A stretch of DNA of 35,873 nt. Origin: Bacteroidota bacterium (GTDB lineage Bacteria > Bacteroidota > Bacteroidia > Flavobacteriales_F > PHOS-HE28). The notes under the pieces were generated by a model that was given only the letters and a program-made list of their open reading frames with translations, was not told where the DNA came from and made no database searches. Positions 15,830 to 22,855 of this stretch are shown piece by piece (the first letter of the stretch is position 1; every line of letters starts with the position of its first letter). The position numbers and the translations under genes are program-made. The DNA lies in the NCBI GenBank assembly GCA_029573495.1, contig JAKQEI010000126.1, forward strand, positions 1-35,873, read 5' to 3'.

Positions 15830-15846
15830 GGGAAACCCGACGGAGC

Positions 15847-16236
15847 ATGGCCACCCTCTACCACATCGATCGTACCGAGAACTCACCGCAGGTGGACCTC
15901 GATGTGGACAATGGCATCATGGAGTTCATCGGCCGATCGCTTCCACCGAACAGCGAGCTGTTCTACTCCCGTGTGTACAATTGGCTTGATGAGTACCTGG
16001 CGAGGGCCGGTCGGGAAACCACGGTCAACATGCGGCTCGATTATCTGGACACGAGCTCCAGCAAGCACATCTACAACATCTTCTCCCGGCTCGACGCTGC
16101 CACCGCTGAAGGGCGGGCGGTGAAGGTGAACTGGCACTTCGAGACCGGTGATGAGGAGATGGCGGAGACCGGAAAGGATTACGAGAGCCTCTTCCACCTG
16201 GACTTCGAGTTCATCGAAGTGGCCGAGCTGTTCTAA
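15847..16236 (+). CDS. SiaC-family (DUF1987) regulatory phosphoprotein
   Basis: A 129-residue cytoplasmic protein of the DUF1987/SiaC family. In Pseudomonas, SiaC is phosphorylated by SiaB and dephosphorylated by SiaA to control a diguanylate cyclase. Family features are visible: an N-terminal strand with TENSPQVDLDVDNGIMEFIG, then RSLPPNS, YNWLDEYL, and the LDTSSSKHIYNIF segment whose Thr corresponds to the region phosphorylated in SiaC. ATG 15847 fits the usual family length and the -7 element just upstream; ATG 15817 is an alternative giving 139 residues. No siaA, siaB or cyclase gene is nearby, so the signalling partner is not identifiable here. Confidence 0.85.
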   Translation: MATLYHIDRTENSPQVDLDVDNGIMEFIGRSLPPNSELFYSRVYNWLDEYLARAGRETTVNMRLDYLDTSSSKHIYNIFSRLDAATAEGRAVKVNWHFETGDEEMAETGKDYESLFHLDFEFIEVAELF

Positions 16237-16307
16237 GCGAGCCTTCGCGCATAGGCACGCTTGCCAGTGGGGCGACCGATCCGTGTTTCCAGCACAACGC
16301 AATGAAC

Positions 16308-16337
16308 AAGCCCCGACCTCCTTCGGGATCGGGGCTT
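16308..16337. terminator. Bidirectional terminator between the SiaC-like gene and phoH
   Basis: AAGCCCCGA (16308-16316) and TCGGGGCTT (16329-16337) form a 9-bp perfect stem. It sits between two convergent genes, 71 bp after one stop and 18 bp after the other. Confidence 0.7.
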
Positions 16338-16355
16338 GGGAGGAAAAGGCCCCGG

Positions 16356-17690
16356 CTACAGCAGTTCGTTCGCCAGGTTGGCCAGCGGGCTGCGTTCTCC
16401 TTTCTCCAGCGTGATATGTGCGAACAGTGGGTCGCCCTTCGCTTTGTCGATGAGGTAGCTCAGGCCGTTGGACTCCGTGTCCAGGTAGGGTGTGTCGATC
16501 TGGTGGATGTCTCCTGTGAAGACGATCTTGGTGCCTTCCCCAGCGCGACTGATCACGGTCTTTATCTCCAAGGGGGTGAGGTTCTGGGCCTCGTCAACGA
16601 TGAAGAAGATGTTGCTCAGGCTGCGACCACGTATGTACGCCAGTGGTGCGATCGCGATCTTCTCGTTCTCGAGCATCTCATCGATCCGCTTCGGCGTGCT
16701 GTCGTGCTTTTCGAACTGTCCCTTGATGAGCTTCAAGTTGTCCCAGAGCGGCTGCATATAAGGATCGAGCTTGCTCTGGATATCACCGGGCAGGTAGCCG
16801 ATGTCCTTGTTGCTCAGCGGAACCACCGGCCGGGTAACGTAGATCTGCCGGTACTCCCGACGTTGTTCCAATGCGCAGGCGAGTGCGAGCAGCGTTTTTC
16901 CCGTGCCGGCCGCGCCTTGAAGCGTGACGAGTTTGATCTCCGGGTCGAGCAGGGCGCTCATCGCCAGGGCTTGTTCCGCGTTCTTCGGCCCGATGCCGAA
17001 TACGCTCTGCTTCTCCACGCGGTCCACATTGCCGGTGCGCGGATCGTACTTGGCAAGGATGCTCTTCTTCTTGTGCTTCAAGATGAAGAAATGATTGCCC
17101 CGGGGCTTCTCCATGCCGAGGTCCTCCACGTTCGTGCTTCCGTGTGCGAAGAGCGCGTCTATCTTCTCCTCGCTGAAATCGTCGACCACCGTACGGCCCG
17201 TGTAGAGCTTTTCCCGCACATCACGGACCTTGCCGGTGAGGTAGTCCTCCGCCACGATGTTGAGGCTCTTGGCCTTCAGCCGCAAAGCGATGTCCTTGGT
17301 CACCAGGACGACCTTGCGATCCTTGTTCTGACGCTGGATGGTCAGCGTGGCGTTGAGGATCTGGTGATCGTTCTTGCCATCCTGGAACACCTTGGTGGCG
17401 TCAACCCCATTGAGGTCATGCTTGGCCACGACCTTGAACTTCCCATGGGTGGCACCATTAAGGGGCTGCCAGTCCGAGAGGACGTCCAGTTTCGCTATGT
17501 CGTCGAGGTGGCGGATGAACTCGCGCGCCTCGTAGTTGATCGTATCGTTGCCTTTCTTGAAGGTGTCCAGTTCTTCGAGTACCTGTATCGGGATGGCCAC
17601 ATCGTGTTCTGCGAAGTTCTCGATGGCCGAGTGGTCGTAGAGGATGACTGAAGTATCCAATACGAAGATCTTCCGGTCTTTCTTCTTCAT
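16356..17690 (-). CDS. PIN domain-containing PhoH family ATPase
   Basis: A 444-residue cytoplasmic protein combining a PIN-type endoribonuclease domain with a PhoH ATPase (PhoH2/YlaK architecture). PIN domain: residues about 8-135, with acidic Asp12 in FVLDTSVILYD and conserved IPIQVLEELDTFK. PhoH domain: Walker A GAAGTGKTLLALACAL near 260-275, Walker B-like FFIVDEAQNLTPLEIKTV near 360, and TGDIHQIDTPYLD near 392. PhoH2 proteins act as ATP-dependent RNA helicases and ribonucleases in mycobacteria; the same activity here is inferred from family. The ATG at 17690 is preceded by a perfect TAnnTTTG element. Confidence 0.93.
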   Translation of the reverse strand: MKKKDRKIFVLDTSVILYDHSAIENFAEHDVAIPIQVLEELDTFKKGNDTINYEAREFIRHLDDIAKLDVLSDWQPLNGATHGKFKVVAKHDLNGVDATKVFQDGKNDHQILNATLTIQRQNKDRKVVLVTKDIALRLKAKSLNIVAEDYLTGKVRDVREKLYTGRTVVDDFSEEKIDALFAHGSTNVEDLGMEKPRGNHFFILKHKKKSILAKYDPRTGNVDRVEKQSVFGIGPKNAEQALAMSALLDPEIKLVTLQGAAGTGKTLLALACALEQRREYRQIYVTRPVVPLSNKDIGYLPGDIQSKLDPYMQPLWDNLKLIKGQFEKHDSTPKRIDEMLENEKIAIAPLAYIRGRSLSNIFFIVDEAQNLTPLEIKTVISRAGEGTKIVFTGDIHQIDTPYLDTESNGLSYLIDKAKGDPLFAHITLEKGERSPLANLANELL

Positions 17691-17712
17691 TCGATCAATG
17701 AACGGTGTGGAT

Positions 17713-17720
17713 CAAATGTA
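17713..17720 (-). promoter_or_regulatory. -7 element of the phoH gene
   Basis: On the minus strand TACATTTG, a perfect match to TAnnTTTG, 22 bp before the start codon. No clear -33 TTG is visible. Confidence 0.6.
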
Positions 17721-17776
17721 TCCGCCGCACCACCCCACCTTCGATATCCACATTCACGCACTTATCCACGATCGAT

Positions 17777-17816
17777 CGTTCCCTTGACCCCGGTTGAACT
17801 GGACATGAAGGGAACG
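17777..17816. repeat. Inverted repeat (stem-loop)
   Basis: CGTTCCCTT (17777-17785) and AAGGGAACG (17808-17816) form a perfect 9-bp stem. An inner stem CCGG/CTGG (790-793/799-802 of the 17-kb block) is possible with one G-U pair. It is followed by no T tract, so it is not obviously a terminator. Confidence 0.5.
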
Positions 17817-17835
17817 CCAATTCCTTGGAAAACGA

Positions 17836-17866
17836 AGCGGGGACCACCTTTTCGGCGATCCCCGCT
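17836..17866 (-). terminator. Terminator-like hairpin without an annotated gene
   Basis: AGCGGGGA (17836-17843) and TCCCCGCT (17859-17866) form an 8-bp stem. Read on the minus strand it is followed by TCGTTTTCC, as a weak intrinsic terminator would be. No called gene ends there. Confidence 0.4.
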
Positions 17867-18202
17867 CCTGCTGGTCCGCGGTCGTGACCTTGGACGCGCA
17901 CTATCCCACTTCCTTGCACACCCTGGACGGGAGCCCCGGGAAAGACAGGGCATCTTGAAGTATCGCACAACTGGCATGCGATCGGAGCGTCTGTTCGCAT
18001 GACCTCTTACCAGGCCTGGCGTCACCCGAAGGCGCTACCAGCGACGACCACTTCCACATTCTGATACCCTGCGGCACGAAAGAACGGACAGCACGAACGA
18101 AGCTATCCGGAGCCACTTCCGGGTCCAATTCCAGAGGCCATGCCTTGTGAACAAGTTGTACACGATCGACTTCAGGTCGTTCCACCGGTCCGTTGATCCT
18201 AT

Positions 18203-18210
18203 TATGTTTA
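18203..18210 (+). promoter_or_regulatory. -7-like element of the T9SS cargo gene
   Basis: TATGTTTA, one mismatch from TAnnTTTG, 58 bp before ATG 18269, predicting a leader of about 50 nt. Confidence 0.35.
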
Positions 18211-18268
18211 AGGAGCCTTAACAGGAAGGCCATGTGGCTTTCCTTGCTTGCGACCTGAAACCAAACCT

Positions 18269-21200
18269 ATGACCATGTTTGACACATTACGTTCCCTCTT
18301 GACCGCTCGATCAGGCCCCGGAGGCTCGGGTCGAACTCCCATGTGGATGCTCGCGGCCGGATTCTCCTTTTATGCTGCGGGCCTTTCGGCCCAGACCGTC
18401 TTCATCAACGAGATCCATTATGATGATGCCGGTGCTGATTCTGGCGAAGGCGTTGAAGTAGCGGGACCTGCTGGCACCGATCTGACCGGCTGGAGTCTGA
18501 TCTTATATAACGGAAGCAATGGCACGGAGTACGACAGCTTCAGCTTTCCAGGCAGCATTCCGGATCTGGGCGGTGGATTTGGTACCGTCTTTATCAGCAC
18601 CGTGGGCATACAGAATGGTGGCCCGGACGGGATCGCTCTGTACGACGGCACTACGGTCATTCAATTCCTGAGTTATGAGGGAAGCTTTACTGCAGTTGGC
18701 GGTGTCGCGGACGGCTTGACAAGCACGGACATCGGCGTGTCTGAGACTACCTCCACTCTTGATGGCACCTCACTTCAATTGACGGGCACCGGCACGGTAT
18801 ATACAGACTTTACTTGGGCCGCTTCATCAGCGAGCACCTACGGTGCCTTTAATAACGGCCAAACCTTCGGCGGGGGTGGCTGCGGGATCACGATCAACCA
18901 GGTCGAGGCGACCTGCAACGACCTTACGGTTGGTGTCGACGACTACACCTTGAGCATCTCGTACTTCGGTGTGGATCCTTTGGTTACCGTGATCTACGGA
19001 GGTTCTGGTTCTGTCGGCGGCTCTGATCCTGCTGTTAACGTCAATGGAACCATCATTGTCAGCGGGATCCCAGAAGGAGAGGGCTATTCCGTGAGCTTCT
19101 CCGCCCCTTGCGATGGCATCGCCACGATCAGCGGCTCCTCGCCGGTCTGTGAGCCACCGGCATGTGGTATCACGCTTGGCTCGGAGACCGTCACCTGCCT
19201 GGGGAATACGGAGAATGATGATACCTACGAGGTGAGCATCCCATACACAGGCATGCAGATGGGAACCACCGTTCAGAACAACTCCGGTTCGGGGAGCGTG
19301 GGTGGAAATGACCCGGCCACTGAAGCGGATGGAACGATCATCGTGACCGGGATCAGCGAAGCGGATGCCTACTCCATTGCGTTGACCTCTCCCTGCGAGG
19401 CGCTCAGCGTTTCCGGCTCAGCTCCCGTGTGTGACCCACTGCCGACCTTGACGGTGATCGGCTTTGACGAAGCCGCGAACTGGACCCTGGGCTCGGTCGC
19501 CTCGTTCACGTCTTACGCAAGTGACCATACCTATACTGAGAGTGATTGGAGCTTCACGGGGGGACCGGCGGTGCGTAACGGAACCGCTAATCAGGACGGA
19601 GTCCCAGGTGCTCTGGACGTTTATAGCTGGCGTTTGCGGGATAACACCGCTACGGACTGGAGAGCCACCTACAACGGCACGGCGACATTGACCCAATTCG
19701 GCTTCGACGTACGCCGTTGGGACGCATCCCCGGACCCCAACTTCGAAGTGAGTTACAGCGTGGATGGTGGCAGCAACTTCAGCCCGTCCCTGCTCACCAT
19801 CAACAACACTTACCTCGATAACTCTTCCGCTTGGAAGACATACAGCTATACGATACCATCTCCGGCGCAGTACGCCCCTGGGAATTTCGTCGTGCGTGTG
19901 ACTGGCTCGAATCCGACCGAGCGGATCATGATCGACAACTTCAGTTTCGATACGGGTGTGATCACTTGTGCTCTAGGGCTCGGTAGTCCTTCGGTGAGCT
20001 GCGATGGATTCACCGCCGGACCTGGGAATGACACCTACACGGTAACCATCAATTACACCGGTGTACAAGCCGGCGCGACAGTGATCAACAACAGCGGTTC
20101 CGGTTCCGTGAGCGGTAATGACCCGAGCACCGAGGAGAACGGTACCATCACCGTTAGCGGCATTACGGAAGGGACAGGTTACTCCATCACTTTCAACGTA
20201 CCGTGCGAAACACTTGTGGTCAGTGGGAGCTCCCCGACCTGTGAGCCGCCGCCGAGCCTGGTCATCAATGAAGTGGACTACGATCAACCGGGTACGGATG
20301 CTGACGAGTTCGTGGAACTCAAGAACACCGGCGCTACCCCTGTCGATCTCACGGGGCTCAAGGTGATCCTGGTGAATGGAAGCACGGACTCCCCTTATGG
20401 CACCCCCATCATCCTTCCGAGCGCATCGCTCGCCGCGGGGGACTATTACGTGATCGGAAGCAGCAGCGTACCCAACGTTGACCTGGTGGCCTTCACTACC
20501 GACGGCATCCAGAACGGGTCTCCGGACGGTGTCCGACTGCTGACTGCGGATGACAACATCATCGACCAGATGAGTTACGAGGGGGATATGTCCTCCACGG
20601 AAGGGACCGGCGCAGGCACCGATCCGAACAACACGGCTGGTGCTAGCCTTTGCCGGATCCCGGATGGAACGGACACGGACGATAATAGTGTCGACTTCGT
20701 CCTGTCCTGCTCCACGCCGGGCGAAGTGAACACGTTCATTGATTCGGATTCCGATGGTACCCCCGACTGCCTGGATGTCTGCCCCGATGGTCCCGAACCA
20801 GGCTCCCCCTGCGATGACGGCGATGATCTCACTGCGGACGATACCGTTCAGGGCGACTGTTCCTGCGTAGGCATCGCCCTGGATTGCGAAGGCGTCCCAG
20901 GTGGACCTGCCACCCCGGGTACGGAGTGTGATGACTTCAACCCAGGGACCATCAACGACGTCTACCAGTTGGATTGCACCTGTGCCGGTGTGGTCGTGGA
21001 TTGCCTCGGCATCCCGGGCGGTCCGAACCTTCCCGGCGCACCGTGCAACGATTTCGATCCGAGCACGAACGATGAGACCTACAACGAGTTCTGCGCTTGC
21101 GTGGGCACCCCCTGCTCCCAGAACGTCGTCCTCGACCTGCGCTCCGATGTGAACAGTGACCAGATCAGCTGGGAGATCCTCTACCAGAACGATGCGACCG

Positions 21201-22543
21201 TTGTCTGCAGCGGTGGTGGTTACCTGTCTGGTATCACCGACCCCATCGTGGAGGCCTGCTGCCTGCCCATCGGTTGCTTCCGCCTGCGTGTTTCTGACAG
21301 CGGTGGCGATGGCTTCGTGACGGGCGGCTACCAGCTCCGTGAGAGCGGGGCCAACGGTCGTCGGATCATCGACAACTTCGGGAACTTCAACGACGGTCTG
21401 GAGAGCGCGTTAAGCTCCACCTACGAGAACGGATCGTTCTGCGTACCCATCGGTGATGATGCCCCGATCTTCAGCAGCTGCGACAAGCTGGACTGGGTGA
21501 ACAACAAGTTCATCGTCTGCCATGCCAACGCTGCCGTGAGTGCGGAATTTGGTGTCACGAACACGACCAGCGGCTACGAGTTCTGGTTCTTCGACCCGAA
21601 CGGCAGTTACAGCTACCGCCGCTTCCGCAGCCACGCCACCAGCGATGGTTACGGTTCCGGTGCGACGCGTGCCTGCCATTTCAAGATCAACGGCTGGTAT
21701 AGCAGCCTGGCCACCCCGCACATCCCGGCGGACATCCTGCTGAACGTGCGTGTACGCGGTCGTGTAGCGGGTAACAACCTGCCCTTCGGCCCTGCCTGCC
21801 AGTTCAAGATCGACGCCGAGCTTGCCGCATGCCCGCGCGTGAAGCTGCAGGACAACCCGACGAACACCAGTGACTACAGCTGTGGCGTGAGCCGCAACTT
21901 CGGGGGACCGAGCAACCCGGACAACCGCATCTACGCCAACCCGCCCCAACCGGTCCCGGTGGTGGCCAGCAGCGCGGTGCGTTACCAGTTCCGCTTCCGG
22001 ATCACGGGTGAGAACGTCTGCATCGTGCGTCCGCCTCAGACCAGCGCCCGCATGGTCCTGAACTGGACCAACGGAACCCCGCTGGAGTGCAACAGGACCT
22101 ACGAGGTGGATGTGCGTGTGAGCCTGGACGGTGGTGCCACGTGGTGCTTCGGCCCGGCCGGTAGCAGCCAAGCCGCTGCCTGCGCCGATACCGAGGACTG
22201 GGGCAAGGTGTGCCTGGTGACGATCAACCCCTGTGCAGAAGCAGCTGGCGGTGGCAGCAGCTTGGCTCTTCAGGGTGATGGTGAGTTCACCATGTATCCG
22301 AACCCGAACCGCGGCGACCAACTCTACTTGAATGTGAGCAAGGTGCAGGAGGGTGTGAACACCGTGAACGTGGACATCTACGACCTCACCGGCAAGCGCG
22401 TGATGGCACGCACCATCGCCGTACAGGATGGCTTCGTGAAGACGAACCTCGACCTGAATGGCGACCTCTCCGGTGGCATGTACATGGTGAACATCATCGC
22501 AGGCGACAAGACCTACACCGAGCGACTGGTGATCCAGCCGTAA
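18269..22543 (+). CDS. Large modular T9SS-sorted surface protein with lamin-tail domains
   Basis: A 1424-residue protein carried by the type IX secretion system. ATG 18269 precedes a long signal peptide ending near GLSAQT. Domains in order: lamin-tail domain (about residues 43-200, VFINEIHYDD); two copies of a ~95-residue module (from about 205 and 299); a jelly-roll-like segment (about 395-560); a third module copy (about 567-662); a second lamin-tail domain (from 664, LVINEVDYDQPGTDADEFVE). Then come three Cys/Asp-rich repeats (about 834-948) of the form PGGPxxPGxxCDDF, a long cysteine-rich region (about 949-1330), and a type A sorting domain (1341-1424, FTMYPNPNRGD, then VDIYDLTGKRV). The sorting domain predicts outer-membrane translocation and surface anchoring or release. 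No catalytic domain is recognised; adhesion is inferred. Confidence 0.9.
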   Translation: MTMFDTLRSLLTARSGPGGSGRTPMWMLAAGFSFYAAGLSAQTVFINEIHYDDAGADSGEGVEVAGPAGTDLTGWSLILYNGSNGTEYDSFSFPGSIPDLGGGFGTVFISTVGIQNGGPDGIALYDGTTVIQFLSYEGSFTAVGGVADGLTSTDIGVSETTSTLDGTSLQLTGTGTVYTDFTWAASSASTYGAFNNGQTFGGGGCGITINQVEATCNDLTVGVDDYTLSISYFGVDPLVTVIYGGSGSVGGSDPAVNVNGTIIVSGIPEGEGYSVSFSAPCDGIATISGSSPVCEPPACGITLGSETVTCLGNTENDDTYEVSIPYTGMQMGTTVQNNSGSGSVGGNDPATEADGTIIVTGISEADAYSIALTSPCEALSVSGSAPVCDPLPTLTVIGFDEAANWTLGSVASFTSYASDHTYTESDWSFTGGPAVRNGTANQDGVPGALDVYSWRLRDNTATDWRATYNGTATLTQFGFDVRRWDASPDPNFEVSYSVDGGSNFSPSLLTINNTYLDNSSAWKTYSYTIPSPAQYAPGNFVVRVTGSNPTERIMIDNFSFDTGVITCALGLGSPSVSCDGFTAGPGNDTYTVTINYTGVQAGATVINNSGSGSVSGNDPSTEENGTITVSGITEGTGYSITFNVPCETLVVSGSSPTCEPPPSLVINEVDYDQPGTDADEFVELKNTGATPVDLTGLKVILVNGSTDSPYGTPIILPSASLAAGDYYVIGSSSVPNVDLVAFTTDGIQNGSPDGVRLLTADDNIIDQMSYEGDMSSTEGTGAGTDPNNTAGASLCRIPDGTDTDDNSVDFVLSCSTPGEVNTFIDSDSDGTPDCLDVCPDGPEPGSPCDDGDDLTADDTVQGDCSCVGIALDCEGVPGGPATPGTECDDFNPGTINDVYQLDCTCAGVVVDCLGIPGGPNLPGAPCNDFDPSTNDETYNEFCACVGTPCSQNVVLDLRSDVNSDQISWEILYQNDATVVCSGGGYLSGITDPIVEACCLPIGCFRLRVSDSGGDGFVTGGYQLRESGANGRRIIDNFGNFNDGLESALSSTYENGSFCVPIGDDAPIFSSCDKLDWVNNKFIVCHANAAVSAEFGVTNTTSGYEFWFFDPNGSYSYRRFRSHATSDGYGSGATRACHFKINGWYSSLATPHIPADILLNVRVRGRVAGNNLPFGPACQFKIDAELAACPRVKLQDNPTNTSDYSCGVSRNFGGPSNPDNRIYANPPQPVPVVASSAVRYQFRFRITGENVCIVRPPQTSARMVLNWTNGTPLECNRTYEVDVRVSLDGGATWCFGPAGSSQAAACADTEDWGKVCLVTINPCAEAAGGGSSLALQGDGEFTMYPNPNRGDQLYLNVSKVQEGVNTVNVDIYDLTGKRVMARTIAVQDGFVKTNLDLNGDLSGGMYMVNIIAGDKTYTERLVIQP
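18881..20255 (+). repeat. Three copies of a ~95-residue protein module
   Basis: Copies start at about 18881, 19163 and 19967. Each begins with Cys-Gly-Ile-Thr or Cys-Ala-Leu, has a central GSGSVGGNDPAT-like turn and a G(T)I(I/T)V(S/T)GI strand, and ends in VSGSxPxCxPP. The third copy is separated from the first two by a different domain. Divergence is clear at the DNA level, so the duplications are old. Confidence 0.75.
20767..21112 (+). repeat. Three Cys/Asp-rich ~38-residue repeats
   Basis: Successive units contain SPCDDGDDLTADD, TECDDFNPGTIND and APCNDFDPSTNDE, each followed by a CxC pair (CSCVG, CTCAG, CACVG). The acidic clusters and paired cysteines resemble calcium-binding spacer repeats in Bacteroidota surface proteins; metal binding is inferred. 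Confidence 0.65.
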
Positions 22544-22561
22544 GGGAACGGACTTCGAAAT

Positions 22562-22595
22562 GAAGCCCCGCTCACCGCCAGGTGGGCGGGGCTTC
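22562..22595 (+). terminator. Terminator of the T9SS cargo gene
   Basis: GAAGCCCCGC (22562-22571) pairs with GCGGGGCTTC (22586-22595), with an extra inner CACC/GGTG stem. It starts 19 bp after the stop codon and is followed by CCATTTCC. Confidence 0.75.
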
Positions 22596-22693
22596 CCATT
22601 TCCACTCAGGTCCCGATCATGAGCCTAGGGATATCAGGACCTCTTAATGACCGAGGCGCCCGCGGATGAATCACCGGACCACCTCGAGCATCG

Positions 22694-22788
22694 GGGTAAG
22701 TGTCGACGCTGACTCGTCGACCAAGCCAGCCTGAAAAGGTGGCCTCCGGTCACACTTATCCGACGCTCAACTTCTCGATGGCCACCTT
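22694..22788. other. Structured noncoding segment between two terminators
   Basis: In the 312-bp gap between convergent genes, three complementary pairs overlap. GGGTAAGTGT (22694-22703) pairs with ACACTTATCC (22752-22761) with one G-U. GTCGACG (22702-22708) pairs with CGTCGAC (22715-22721). AAGGTGGCC (22736-22744) pairs with GGCCACCTT (22780-22788). No protein gene is supported here. Confidence 0.35.
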
Positions 22789-22816
22789 CACTACCGAGGT
22801 CTTGAGTCCAATGAAA

Positions 22817-22837
22817 AAGCCGCCACACGGGCGGCTT
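22817..22837 (-). terminator. Terminator of the T9SS-sorted dehydrogenase gene
   Basis: AAGCCGCC (22817-22824) and GGCGGCTT (22830-22837) with a 5-nt loop. On the minus strand the hairpin runs into GGCTTTTTCATT, a good T tract. It lies 19 bp after the minus-strand stop. Confidence 0.8.
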
Positions 22838-22855
22838 CTTCAAGGACCGATCCGG

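Larger units (their letters stand above)
17691..18268. other. 578-bp divergent intergenic region with two hairpins
   Basis: The segment between the divergent phoH and T9SS cargo genes has no convincing gene. It contains the phoH -7 element, two strong inverted repeats (17777-17816 and 17836-17866) and a -7-like element near 18203. A 110-residue minus frame (17901-18233) has less biased third codon positions than real genes here and no recognisable domain. Confidence 0.5.

Noticed and set aside
15772..15846. Longer N-terminus for the SiaC-like gene (TTG 15772 or ATG 15817)
   Set aside because: The family normally starts close to the strand beginning at 15847, and a -7-like element lies at 15822-15829, inside the longer versions.
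16302..17651. 449-codon plus-strand frame
   Set aside because: Antisense to the PIN-PhoH gene, whose motifs are complete; the frame also runs through the terminator.
17901..18233. 110-codon minus-strand frame in the large intergenic region
   Set aside because: No recognisable domain, weak third-position GC bias and no promoter or start context; left as intergenic, though the terminator-like hairpin nearby keeps a small transcript possible.
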